DNA from: Hyphomicrobiales bacterium
GTDB lineage: Bacteria > Pseudomonadota > Alphaproteobacteria > Rhizobiales > Devosiaceae
DNA length: 64,000 bases
Reading direction: 5' to 3'
Assembly: GCA_026981645.1 (NCBI GenBank)
Contig: JALSII010000008.1
Span: 1-64,000, forward strand
Shown: piece by piece, positions 30,067-41,906 of the stretch
Layout: every line of letters starts with the position of its first letter
Numbering within the stretch: the first letter of the stretch is position 1
Notes under the pieces: model-generated
What the model saw: only the letters and a program-made list of their open reading frames with translations
What the model was told of the DNA's origin: nothing
The model's database searches: none
Position numbers and translations under genes: made by a program

Positions 30067-30495
30067 ATGTCAAAAAAAGTGTTGATGAGTGCCTTGCTCG
30101 CCCTGACCGCCCTGAGCGGGTTTTCCAGTTCGGCTATCGCTCATCCATCCACCCTGATGGTGCACACACACCAAAATGTAATTTCGGCTGCCGGTGTCAG
30201 TGTGGCCATGCCTTCGCAATTGATGAGCAGGCTCAAGGTCACCATGCCGCCCCAGGTTCTGAGTGACCCAAGGGCAACCGCGCGCCCTGGAACCGTCGGA
30301 TTGAATGAAATTGCAATGCCCTGTCCCGCACCTTACCAGACACTGAAACTGTCCGGGACAAATATGGAGCTGCGTCAGGACTGCACAAGCGAAGTGCCGA
30401 GCGGTCCTGTGATGTCTGATGTTCCCCTGTTCTGGTCGATCATGGAAGCTGCCGGAATCGGCCGGGTGCTCTCCATCTTCGGTCTGGTGCGCTAG
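30067..30495 (+). CDS. Exported protein of unknown function
   Basis: The ATG at 30067 is preceded by AAAGGAAAA; an in-frame ATG 27 bp upstream lacks a Shine-Dalgarno. The 142-residue product begins with a signal peptide (MSKKVLMSALLALTALSGFS, cleavage after AIA-HP near 25). The mature part has two cysteines (MPCPAPYQTL and QDCTSEV) and no motif I recognise. It lies between priA and a MerR regulator and has its own hairpin downstream. It may be a periplasmic protein. Confidence 0.65.
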   Translation: MSKKVLMSALLALTALSGFSSSAIAHPSTLMVHTHQNVISAAGVSVAMPSQLMSRLKVTMPPQVLSDPRATARPGTVGLNEIAMPCPAPYQTLKLSGTNMELRQDCTSEVPSGPVMSDVPLFWSIMEAAGIGRVLSIFGLVR

Positions 30496-30540
30496 AACCC
30501 CCCGGCTAGCCTCGGCGCCGGGTGAATAACGCAACAAAGC

Positions 30541-30570
30541 AGGGCTCCCGAGAATTTGGGGGCCTTGTGT
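30541..30570 (+). terminator. Intrinsic terminator after the exported gene
   Basis: GGCTCCC pairs with GGGGGCC (30543-30549 with 30558-30564, one G-T pair) around an eight-base loop, followed by TTGTGTTT. It separates the exported gene from the MerR gene. Confidence 0.5.
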
Positions 30571-30592
30571 TTATCAACGCTGCCGCCTATTT

Positions 30593-30609
30593 CTCTATAT
30601 TAACTAGAG
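30593..30609. promoter_or_regulatory. MerR-type metal-regulator operator
   Basis: CTCTATATTAACTAGAG is a dyad (CTCTA, seven bases, TAGAG) located 19 bp ahead of the MerR-family start. From memory it differs from the core of the PbrR operator (CTCTATAGTAACTAGAG) by one base. TATAGG follows as a possible -10; the -35 is poor. It probably gives self-regulation of the adjacent gene. Confidence 0.55.
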
Positions 30610-30627
30610 CTATAGGAGAGCTTCACC

Positions 30628-31062
30628 GTGCAGCACAACAGAGGCATCGGAATAGGCGAAATGTCGCGGCGTACCGGGGTCAAGGTGCCCACAATCCGCT
30701 ATTATGAACAGGAAGGGTTATTGCCGGAACCCGACAGGAGTGAGGGGAATCAGCGTCGCTACAACCGCTCTCATCTGGACCGCCTGATGTTTATCCGGCA
30801 TGCGCGTGATCTGGGAATGTCGACCAAAGCGGTGCGTGAGCTGGTACAGCTTTCGAGTAATCCTGAGAAAAGCTGCTCGGTCGCCAACCAGATTGCCTCT
30901 TCGCACCTGGCCGATGTGCGCGACCGTATTGCCCGCCTGCGCTCTCTTGAAACTGAACTGGAGCGCATTGCAAAAAGCTGCCGGGGGGGAACCATTGGTG
31001 AATGTTCGGTTATTGCAGCGCTCAGCGACCATACATTGTGCAAGACAGAACATTCTCTTTGA
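30628..31062 (+). CDS. MerR-family divalent-metal-responsive regulator
   Basis: The 144-residue protein has a GTG start after AGGAGAG. The MerR winged helix-turn-helix spans about 8-75 (IGEMSRRTGVKVPTIRYYEQ), followed by a dimer helix. Cysteines C83, C118 and C126, plus C138 and H135/H142, lie where ZntR, PbrR and CadR bind metal: C83 to C118 is 35 residues, as in ZntR (79/114) and PbrR (78/113). A cysteine at this first position is the mark of divalent-metal (Zn, Cd, Pb) sensors, whereas CueR has serine. No metal-efflux gene lies in the window, so its target is elsewhere. Confidence 0.85.
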   Translation: MQHNRGIGIGEMSRRTGVKVPTIRYYEQEGLLPEPDRSEGNQRRYNRSHLDRLMFIRHARDLGMSTKAVRELVQLSSNPEKSCSVANQIASSHLADVRDRIARLRSLETELERIAKSCRGGTIGECSVIAALSDHTLCKTEHSL

Positions 31063-31156
31063 GATTTGTGTGCTGATTGAGAGGGCCAAACCCTTATGGG
31101 TTTTCTCCATGGGCCTGCCGGGGGGAAATGTGGTGCTAAAAACACGACTCTGGCGC

Positions 31157-31185
31157 TTGCACCGCGCTTGAATGCTGTGCTAGAG
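31157..31185 (+). promoter_or_regulatory. Possible promoter of the atpHAGDC operon
   Basis: TTGCAC at 31157-31162 and CTAGAG at 31180-31185 are 17 bp apart and lie about 130 bp ahead of atpH, in a 254-bp gap that otherwise holds nothing I recognise. The match to the alphaproteobacterial consensus is moderate. Confidence 0.35.
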
Positions 31186-31316
31186 GGAGCGCGGATTTCA
31201 GGGGCGGTTGGTCGCCTCTGTTTGAATGGAAAAATCCCGTGCCAGAACGCCTGCTCCCGAAGCAACCGGGAACCCGGTAGTCTGGTGGCGGGTTTATTAT
31301 TGAGGTTATAGAGACT

Positions 31317-33409
<2,093 letters not shown>

Positions 33410-33430
33410 GACCGAGGGAGAATTTCCTAG

Positions 33431-34303
33431 ATGCCTTCGTTAAAAGACCTCAAAAACCGTATTGCCTCGGTTAAATCGACCCAGAAGATTACGCGTGCCA
33501 TGCAGATGGTGGCGGCGGCAAAATTGCGGAAAGCTCAGGAGCGGGCCGAAGCTGCCCGTCCTTACGCCGAGCGCATGGAAACCGTGCTTGCCTCCATGGG
33601 CAGATCCTATGCCACCCGTGATGATGCCCCGGCCCTGCTTAAGGGAACGGGTAAGGAGGACGTGCATCTTTTGCTGGTAGCGACCGCTGAGCGGGGTCTG
33701 TGCGGCGGGTTCAACTCCTCGATTGCGCGCATGGCGCGCGATCACGCAAGGGAATTGGTTGCAGCGGGTAAAACCGTCAAAATTCTTTGTGTTGGTAAAA
33801 AAGGCCATGACGCGCTCAAACGTTTGTTTGAAGACCAGATCATGGACCTCATCACCTTTCGTGAAGTCAAGCAGATAGCTTACGCAAACGCCCAGGAAGT
33901 GGGCGGAAAAATCCTTGCCATGTTTGAAAACGGCGAGTTTGACGTGGCGACCCTGTTTTATTCGCGCTTTAAGTCGGTGATCTCTCAGATCCCGACTGCT
34001 CAACAACTCATCCCTGCTCATTTCGAGAAGGGGGAGGGCGATGAAGAGCGCGCTTACGACTATGAACCTGATGAGGGTGTTATTCTTGATGACTTGCTGC
34101 CACGCAATGTCTCGGTGCAGATATTTCGGGCTTTGCTTGAAAACGGTGCCGGTGAGATGGGCGCAAAAATGTCGGCAATGGACAATGCAACCCGCAATGC
34201 CGGTGAGATGATTGACAAACTGACGCTGAGCTTTAATCGCCAGCGTCAGGCTCAGATCACCAAAGAACTGATTGAAATTATTTCAGGCGCTGAAGCGCTT
34301 TAA
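33431..34303 (+). CDS. atpG: ATP synthase F1 gamma subunit
   Basis: The 290-residue protein opens with [20 protein letters not shown] and has the conserved [26 protein letters not shown] and the C-terminal [31 protein letters not shown], of which each part is standard for the rotating central shaft. GAGGGAG precedes the ATG. Confidence 0.97.
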   Translation: MPSLKDLKNRIASVKSTQKITRAMQMVAAAKLRKAQERAEAARPYAERMETVLASMGRSYATRDDAPALLKGTGKEDVHLLLVATAERGLCGGFNSSIARMARDHARELVAAGKTVKILCVGKKGHDALKRLFEDQIMDLITFREVKQIAYANAQEVGGKILAMFENGEFDVATLFYSRFKSVISQIPTAQQLIPAHFEKGEGDEERAYDYEPDEGVILDDLLPRNVSVQIFRALLENGAGEMGAKMSAMDNATRNAGEMIDKLTLSFNRQRQAQITKELIEIISGAEAL

Positions 34304-34317
34304 GAACTTCGAGGTAA

Positions 34318-35790
<1,473 letters not shown>

Positions 35791-35821
35791 GACAGCTTAA
35801 ACAATCGGGGAGGCCAGAAAA

Positions 35822-36244
35822 ATGGCCGACACTATCAAAATCGAAATAGTCTCACCGGAAAAACTGGTCTTGTCGGAGGAGGCACAATCTGTTTCCGTGC
35901 CGGGGCAGGAAGGCTATTTCACGGTGATGGGTGAGCATGCGCCTGTGATGAGCATTCTCAAGCCGGGGTTTATTTCGGTTCTCAGTACCAGTGGCACTCA
36001 GACCTATTATGTGCAGGGTGGTTTTGCCGATATTTCCCCCGACGGGGTGACCATATTGGCCGAGCACGCCAAGACCGGTGCGGATTTTGACAAGTCCGAG
36101 ATTGAAGCGGCCATTACAATTGCCCAGCAAGAGTTGAGCAAAGCCGAAGAACTGGCCGACAAGGATCTGGCGCAGAATGTGCTTGATGGATGGAAGAACC
36201 TGTTGCTGGAAGCAGCTCAAAGCGGAACATCGGGGGCACACTAG
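35822..36244 (+). CDS. atpC: ATP synthase F1 epsilon subunit
   Basis: The 140-residue protein has the beta-sandwich pattern IEIVSPEKLVLSEEAQSVSVPGQEG, GEHAPVMSILKPG and YYVQGGFADISPDGVTILAEHA, followed by the C-terminal helical region. It inhibits and couples F1. It ends the operon; its stop codon overlaps the end of a transposase remnant on the other strand. Confidence 0.95.
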   Translation: MADTIKIEIVSPEKLVLSEEAQSVSVPGQEGYFTVMGEHAPVMSILKPGFISVLSTSGTQTYYVQGGFADISPDGVTILAEHAKTGADFDKSEIEAAITIAQQELSKAEELADKDLAQNVLDGWKNLLLEAAQSGTSGAH

Positions 36245-36318
36245 GTCACGGACTCATTGTGCTTCAACCAGATACGAATTGCCGCCAGTTTGATTGAAGC
36301 GAGGTAGTTGTCGCCACG
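36241..36318 (-). pseudogene. C-terminal remnant of an IS5-family-like transposase
   Basis: Read on the minus strand, the last 25 codons before the TAG at 36243-36241 encode a segment ending LAAIRIWLKHNESVT, which closely resembles the conserved C-terminus of IS5-family DDE transposases (typically YLAxVKLAAIRIWLRxYES). The frame continues upstream but the resemblance stops, and no other transposase domain or terminal inverted repeats are visible. It abuts the atpC stop, so an old insertion event took place here and most of the element is gone. Confidence 0.65.
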
Positions 36319-36400
36319 GCACGGAAGTGTTTGAGCCGGGAGTGATCCGGCACAGGTCACCCCTTGAAGCTTGATCGCAACTATCAAAAAATAACGTTGC

Positions 36401-37132
36401 TTAGCACACCGCCTGCTGGTTGGTTCTGTTATGAATTTCTTCCAGAAACTCCCAGATTTCTGCCTTCTCCGGGCGCAACAGGCTTTTATATTCCCCCGAA
36501 ATGAAGCGCGCGAAGGAAAAACTCTTTTCATTGATCATCCCGAACACCGATGTTGAGAGTGCATTCAGAAACAGCGATATATTGATGTCGGGGACCAGAT
36601 CGGCCTCATGGGGTTGCGGGGTGAAGGGAAAAGCCTCCACTGCCATGTTGCGCACGGCAAAAAACCGGCTGTTATTGATGAGATTTTGGATTTGCTCGGT
36701 GCGCTGGAGAGATTTGAGCGTCCAGCTGATCATATAATAGATACGCACATCCAGGTGCGCCTCCTCGGCTCCTTTTTCGAAACCGATATCCCGGTACATA
36801 TCAAAAAACCGCGTCAGGTCGCTGGTGGCCACATCAACCACAAAGTCGGGAACCCTTGCTGCATCCCCGATCTGGTCGCCGGTTGCCACCCTTTTTTCAT
36901 GGGCTTCCATCATCGTATCAAACAAGGTGACCTGATCGGCAACTTTGGAAAGGTCGATCATGCGGGTTTTTTTCGGGAAATAGGTCACGATGCCGTTGCC
37001 CGAAATATCGGTGTCAAAAATTACCGGATTGTCCTCACGGCGCAGGGAACTCAGGTCGGCGAAAACGCGGGCAAGAAGTGTCTTGCCCGTGCGCGCGGTA
37101 TCCGAGCATATGATATGAACAATCGACCCCAT
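36401..37132 (-). CDS. ParA-like P-loop NTPase with altered Walker A (second of a pair)
   Basis: The ATG at 37132 is preceded by AGGGAGGGTGAA; an in-frame ATG 15 bp upstream overlaps that Shine-Dalgarno and is less likely. The 243-residue protein aligns without gaps to its upstream neighbour at the start: D11-T12-A13-R14-T15-G16-K17-T18 replaces D11-K12-G13-G14-V15-G16-K17-T18. It keeps the P-loop lysine but lacks the ParA/MinD signature lysine, so ATP hydrolysis across a dimer may be impaired. Shared downstream segments (IDLSKVADQVTLFDTM; FVVDV as Walker B) show the two are paralogues. Function unknown; no parB or chromosome-segregation gene is nearby. Confidence 0.75.
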   Translation of the reverse strand: MGSIVHIICSDTARTGKTLLARVFADLSSLRREDNPVIFDTDISGNGIVTYFPKKTRMIDLSKVADQVTLFDTMMEAHEKRVATGDQIGDAARVPDFVVDVATSDLTRFFDMYRDIGFEKGAEEAHLDVRIYYMISWTLKSLQRTEQIQNLINNSRFFAVRNMAVEAFPFTPQPHEADLVPDINISLFLNALSTSVFGMINEKSFSFARFISGEYKSLLRPEKAEIWEFLEEIHNRTNQQAVC

Positions 37133-37237
37133 TTCACCCTCCCTCAAAATGGCTCAACAACAAAAAATATCCCGTTCCTCCGGGCCCCGCCTCTTGAGTG
37201 ACAAAGGCAGGTCTGGGGCCCGAATGAGTTTTTTCAG

Positions 37238-38143
37238 CTACTTGGCCGACCCGGCAGCAACGGGGGTACGGGCCTGTGCCGGCTTTGGGGCGGCCGGTCT
37301 TGCCGGAACCGGCTTGGCAGCGGCTGCCGTTTTGGCCTCCGCCGGCTTGGCACTTGCCCCGTTGGTGGAGCCAACAGGAGCTTGTGCGGGGTTTGCAGGA
37401 GCCTGAGCCACCGATGCGCGCGCACCCAGCAGGTTTTTAATCAGCTGCAGGTTCTCAAGTTCCGCATCCAGATCGCTCTGCCACTTGCGCACATATCCCC
37501 GCAGCACAAAGGAAAAATTATCGCCCTGACCCGTGGCATTGCGATTGGCCACAAAGTCGCTGAAGGTCACACCGGAAAGGTCAACCTGCTCGTAGGCCAT
37601 CTCGTTGAGCTTGGGGATTTCAATTTCCCGCGCGTCCTGAAGCTTGGCGAAATATTTCTGGTAGGTCTGGTCGTCCCACTCAAAAAAGTTGGTCTCGTTG
37701 ATGAAATTCTTGGCCACCACATAGGTCATGTCCTTGATATATTCGGTGACCTCGTTCATCTCGTCCAGAGAAGCGATTGAAGGCCCCACAACATGGACCA
37801 GCCCCAGGTCAAAATCCCCGGCAGCGGCGGCGTCCAGAACTCCGATATGGCGGAATATCTCCAGCGCGCTTGACAGGTTCCCCGCCTTGAGATCAACGAC
37901 CGTAACTTTTACCGGTGCGGTCTCAATCGTGTCCAGAAGCTTCATCTGGTCCGCAACATTGTGCAGGTCGATGATCTCGGTGATACCGGGATAAAAGCGT
38001 TGCAAAGTGCCGCGTGGATTTTCCGTATCAAAGGCCCGGGCCATGATGTTTTTACGGGCCAGAAAATCCAGAAGAGCGCGCGAAGTCGTGGTTTTACCAA
38101 CGCCGCCCTTGTCAGCGCCGACCAATATAAGTGTATGTTTCAT
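37238..38143 (-). CDS. ParA/MinD-like ATPase with Ala/Pro-rich tail (first of a pair)
   Basis: The 301-residue protein starts at ATG 38143 after GGGAAGGGA. The deviant Walker A is complete (DKGGVGKTTTSR, signature lysine K12 and P-loop lysine K17), with Walker B VTVVDLKAG. Residues about 243-301 are a low-complexity Ala/Pro/Lys tail of the kind that tethers proteins or binds partners. A second, related NTPase follows 105 bp downstream on the same strand. Partition partners such as ParB or parS are absent. I cannot assign a role; positioning of a cargo or a conjugation-type cell process are both possible. Confidence 0.8.
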   Translation of the reverse strand: MKHTLILVGADKGGVGKTTTSRALLDFLARKNIMARAFDTENPRGTLQRFYPGITEIIDLHNVADQMKLLDTIETAPVKVTVVDLKAGNLSSALEIFRHIGVLDAAAAGDFDLGLVHVVGPSIASLDEMNEVTEYIKDMTYVVAKNFINETNFFEWDDQTYQKYFAKLQDAREIEIPKLNEMAYEQVDLSGVTFSDFVANRNATGQGDNFSFVLRGYVRKWQSDLDAELENLQLIKNLLGARASVAQAPANPAQAPVGSTNGASAKPAEAKTAAAAKPVPARPAAPKPAQARTPVAAGSAK

Positions 38144-38171
38144 AGCAGTTTTCCCTTCCCAGAGTGTTGCC

Positions 38172-38196
38172 CTGACTCAAAAGCAAGCTGAGTCAG
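38172..38196. promoter_or_regulatory. Inverted repeat ahead of the ParA-like pair
   Basis: CTGACTCA and TGAGTCAG are perfect 8-bp arms separated by nine bases, 28 bp upstream of the first NTPase start. It could be an operator, since ParA-type proteins often regulate themselves, or a leader hairpin. Confidence 0.4.
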
Positions 38197-38315
38197 ATAC
38201 GAATTCTCCGGGTGGGATGTTTCCCCAACCAACCGCCGCCGCCGGATGATTATCGCGTCGGGGATTTACCTAGGAGGGGTTTTTGACAATTGTGTGATGA
38301 GGGAGGCAAAAATTT

Positions 38316-38924
38316 TCAGTTGCGGCGTTTTAACTCAATCACATTGTGGGCGCTTTCAAACACCGGCTGAGGCAGTTCAAGCACCAGATGCCCCGGCTCC
38401 CCTGCGATTTTGCTCAGGCACCCCACCTGATCGCGGTCCGCCTCATCCCCGTAAAAATTTACTTCGGTTTCATAGCCGTAATGCCCCGCCCCGCGATAGG
38501 TGAGGCCGGTGCCCGCCGGATAGAGCAATCCAAAGAAGCGCTGGGATCCGGTGGACTTGAAAATGGTCAGCGCCGCGTCTTCGGGGTTTATCTCGCAACT
38601 GAACCAGCCATAAACCACCGCGGGCCCCAACCCTCCAAGCTTGATGGTGCGGCACTGGTATTTCCCGATAGTTTCTGCAGGAGACCCGATGGGCTCAAAA
38701 CCCTTTTCGAACAGCGAGGCAATCAACTCGCGCTCAGCGGCGCTTTCAGAACGCAGAGCCTGAGCCAGACCAATGGAGCGCGAGGTCTCAAGCCCTTCCA
38801 GCCGGACAATGTCGCGGGCAGAAAATTTTACCCCCTCGGGCAGTCCGCACGCTCCGCTGCTTCCAGCGGCAACCGGGCCCGTAAGCCCTGCAACAAGTGC
38901 TAAAGTTGCCGCAAGCTTTTTCAT
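38316..38924 (-). CDS. Exported DUF4893-like protein coupled to leuC
   Basis: The start is ATG 38924, which overlaps the leuC stop as ATGA, so translation is coupled; a start 12 bp further upstream is less likely. The 202-residue protein has a signal peptide ([16 protein letters not shown], cleavage after AAG near 21). The mature part has cysteines in [22 protein letters not shown] and VGCLSK, and the pattern [20 protein letters not shown] with [11 protein letters not shown] and ESAHNVIEL that I associate with DUF4893. Function is unknown; the link to leucine synthesis is only positional. Confidence 0.75.
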   Translation of the reverse strand: MKKLAATLALVAGLTGPVAAGSSGACGLPEGVKFSARDIVRLEGLETSRSIGLAQALRSESAAERELIASLFEKGFEPIGSPAETIGKYQCRTIKLGGLGPAVVYGWFSCEINPEDAALTIFKSTGSQRFFGLLYPAGTGLTYRGAGHYGYETEVNFYGDEADRDQVGCLSKIAGEPGHLVLELPQPVFESAHNVIELKRRN

Positions 38925-40330
38925 GCCTTGGGCCATTCCCTGATGTCAACGAAGCGCCCGGCGATTGCCGCTGCCGCCGCCATCGCCGGGGAGACCAGAT
39001 GGGTGCGCCCCTTAAAACCCTGACGCCCTTCAAAATTTCGGTTTGAGGTCGAAGCGCAACGCTCTTCGGGTTTCAGCTTGTCCGCATTCATGGCCAGGCA
39101 CATGGAACAGCCCGGCTCGCGCCACTCAAATCCGGCACCAGTAAAGATCTTGTCCAGACCTTCGGCCTCGGCCTGTGCTTTGACAAGGCCGGAACCGGGC
39201 ACCACCATTGCTGAAACCCGCTCGCTGACTTTGTTATCGCCAATAACAGCCGCCGCCGCCCGCAAATCTTCAATACGCCCGTTGGTGCACGAGCCGATAA
39301 ACACCCGGTCAAGGGTGATGTCGGTGATTTTTGTACCCGGCGTCAGCCCCATATAGGCCAGCGCCCGTTGTTTGGAGGCGCGCTTGTTTTCGTCTCCTAT
39401 GGCTTCGGGGTCGGGAACAGCACCGGTTACCGAAACGACGTCCTCAGGCGAGGACCCCCAGGTAACAATCGGGGGCAGCGAGGCCGCATCAAGCACCAGT
39501 TCCTTGTCAAATACCGCGCCCTCGTCAGTCACCAGCGTTTCCCAATAGGCTTTTGCCATATCAAAGGCTTTGCCCTTTGGCGTGCGGGGACGATCCTTCA
39601 CATAGTCAAAGGTTTTCTGGTCCGGCGCAATCAGGCCGGCGCGGGCGCCGCCCTCAATGGTCATGTTGCAGACGGTCATCCGTCCTTCCATGGAAAGCGC
39701 TTCGATGGCCTCCCCGCCAAATTCGATGACGTGGCCTGTGCCCCCGGCAGTGCCGATTTCCCCGATTATGGCCAGAATAATATCCTTGGCCGTCACCCCT
39801 TCAGGCAGTTTCCCGTTGACCCGCACCGCCATGTTTTTAGCCTTGGCCTGTACCAGGGTTTGTGTCGCCAGCACGTGCTCGACCTCTGAAGTGCCAATGC
39901 CGTGGGCCAGCGCCCCGAACGCACCGTGAGTTGAGGTGTGGCTGTCCCCGCACACAATGGTCATGCCGGGAAGGGTAAAGCCCTGCTCGGGCCCCACAAT
40001 GTGCACCACCCCTTGCCGGGGGTCCATTTCATTGAAATATTCAACGCCGAAGTCGGCGGCATTTTTGGCCATGGTCTTGACCTGGAGTGCACTTTCAGGA
40101 TCTTCGATTCCCCCGGAGCGATCTGTGGTTGGCACATTGTGGTCAACTACCGCCAGCGTCCGCCCCGGCGCCCTGACGGTGCGCCCGGCCATGCGCAATC
40201 CTTCAAAGGCCTGCGGACTGGTCACTTCGTGCACCAGATGACGGTCGATATAAATCAGCGAGGTGCCATCGCCATTGTCGCCAACCAGATGATCGTCCCA
40301 GATTTTATCGTAAAGGGTTTTTGCACTCAT
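38921..40330 (-). CDS. leuC: 3-isopropylmalate dehydratase large subunit
   Basis: The 469-residue aconitase-family protein has the cluster ligands in [17 protein letters not shown] and in [13 protein letters not shown], and the opening [12 protein letters not shown] is typical of LeuC. With LeuD (not in the window) it isomerises isopropylmalate in leucine synthesis. It is transcribed with the DUF4893-like gene downstream. Confidence 0.97.
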   Translation of the reverse strand: MSAKTLYDKIWDDHLVGDNGDGTSLIYIDRHLVHEVTSPQAFEGLRMAGRTVRAPGRTLAVVDHNVPTTDRSGGIEDPESALQVKTMAKNAADFGVEYFNEMDPRQGVVHIVGPEQGFTLPGMTIVCGDSHTSTHGAFGALAHGIGTSEVEHVLATQTLVQAKAKNMAVRVNGKLPEGVTAKDIILAIIGEIGTAGGTGHVIEFGGEAIEALSMEGRMTVCNMTIEGGARAGLIAPDQKTFDYVKDRPRTPKGKAFDMAKAYWETLVTDEGAVFDKELVLDAASLPPIVTWGSSPEDVVSVTGAVPDPEAIGDENKRASKQRALAYMGLTPGTKITDITLDRVFIGSCTNGRIEDLRAAAAVIGDNKVSERVSAMVVPGSGLVKAQAEAEGLDKIFTGAGFEWREPGCSMCLAMNADKLKPEERCASTSNRNFEGRQGFKGRTHLVSPAMAAAAAIAGRFVDIREWPKA

Positions 40331-40374
40331 CGGATTTCGCCAGCTTTTTCGTGGAAATTGAAGTTGCCGGAGTT

Positions 40375-41712
40375 TTAAGCCCCAGCCCTTGAGCGGTCAA
40401 GCAGGCCCATGACACCAAAAAGCGAAGTATCGATACCGACATTTTTGCGGGTCCACCAGGCAATGGCAGTTTGGGCGATGATGCGCGAGCCCGCATTGAC
40501 TATTGCTGCCCCCAGCAAGCCGAAAAGCGGGATGGCAACAAGCTGCAGGATAAAGCCGATGCCCATGATCGTGCCGAATATGCGCACATAATCGCGCTCA
40601 TGGCCGGTCATCATCATCACGATACGGGTCGGGCCAGTGGCTGCGTCCGCCAGAAGCCCGACGCTCAGAATGATCAGAATGATATGTCCCTGCGCATAAC
40701 TTGCGCCAAACAGGGAGAGGATAAGGTCGCCGTAAAACATGAAAGCGATGAATATGCCCACCGAAAAGATAAAGCCCGCCCAGGCGCAAAAGCTAGTCAC
40801 CGCCTGAGCGCGACGCATTTCCTTGGCGTGATAGTGGCGCGACACCATTGGGGCAATCACCAGAGTAATGGCAAACATGAACAGGGTCATCAGCCCGGCG
40901 GTGCGAAATGCATTGAAATAGACCCCAGCGCTTTCAGCGGCAACCATCAGCCCCACAAGCACCACGTCCACATTAAGGGCAGCGGAATCAACCACCGTGC
41001 CGACAAGAAACCAGCGCGAAGCCTTGCCACGCTCGGACCAGTAGCTCCCAAGGCCACCAAAACCGATGCCGTTGGCATATCCTTGTCTTTTGCCGACGAA
41101 AAACTGCAAGGCCAGCGCAAAGGTGAGTAACACCGCACTCAGCGCCAGCGCCGCAAATCCACTCAGGTCCGCGCCCTGCAGGTAAAGCCACCACACGATA
41201 CCGGGCACCAGAATGCGCCACAGAATATCGCGCGGCAAAAGCGCCGACCACACCGAACCCTGCGCCCTTAACACCGAAGAACCATATTCCGCCGCCGCCA
41301 TCGGCAGGATAAGCAGCGCCGCTCCAAACAGATGCAGGAACGCACCCGGATCGGAACCTATCAGCCCCAGCAAAAGCGCAACAAGGGCGAGTACGGCACT
41401 AAGCCCGGCACTAGCCAGCAATACCAGCGCCCATCCCGATTTTAGAGCGTTGAGAGCCTTTTGCGGCGCGTTGGCAACCTGTTCTTCCGGCCAGTAGCGC
41501 AATATCGCCGTCTGCTGACCCATGGCCGCCCCAATGGCCAGCATGGTGGCCAGCGCAAAACCAAAAGCAAACTGGCCGTAAGCAACTTCCCCCATGGCGC
41601 GCGAAAGGGCCACGAACATCAGATAGGTGAGGCCTGCGGTCGCCACCTTGATGAGCAGAGAAACCAGAGATTTCAGCAGTCCCGCCCTTACGACGGATTT
41701 GATCTCGGACAC
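40375..41712 (-). CDS. Polysaccharide flippase (MOP superfamily)
   Basis: The 445-residue protein has about 12 membrane segments. It begins with the [20 protein letters not shown] helix and [20 protein letters not shown], the Wzx/PST pattern of lipid-linked oligosaccharide flippases. The substrate is not known and no glycosyltransferase genes are adjacent. It is transcribed toward leuC and divergently from the glutamate dehydrogenase gene. Confidence 0.85.
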   Translation of the reverse strand: MSEIKSVVRAGLLKSLVSLLIKVATAGLTYLMFVALSRAMGEVAYGQFAFGFALATMLAIGAAMGQQTAILRYWPEEQVANAPQKALNALKSGWALVLLASAGLSAVLALVALLLGLIGSDPGAFLHLFGAALLILPMAAAEYGSSVLRAQGSVWSALLPRDILWRILVPGIVWWLYLQGADLSGFAALALSAVLLTFALALQFFVGKRQGYANGIGFGGLGSYWSERGKASRWFLVGTVVDSAALNVDVVLVGLMVAAESAGVYFNAFRTAGLMTLFMFAITLVIAPMVSRHYHAKEMRRAQAVTSFCAWAGFIFSVGIFIAFMFYGDLILSLFGASYAQGHIILIILSVGLLADAATGPTRIVMMMTGHERDYVRIFGTIMGIGFILQLVAIPLFGLLGAAIVNAGSRIIAQTAIAWWTRKNVGIDTSLFGVMGLLDRSRAGA

Positions 41713-41906
41713 TTCTTCTCGCTCTCTTTGGATTGCCGCATGTGGGAAGTAGAATCAAACCCGCCCCCCCAGAGTATGACGCAAACTCGCTACCGAGCCG
41801 TTACCAGGGCTTGCCCGCCTGCAAATGGCCAGTGGACATTTGACAAGCCGGCAAACAATCTAGATCAATGCTTGAAGAGGTGATTCTAGTCGAATAAGGG
41901 GCCACA

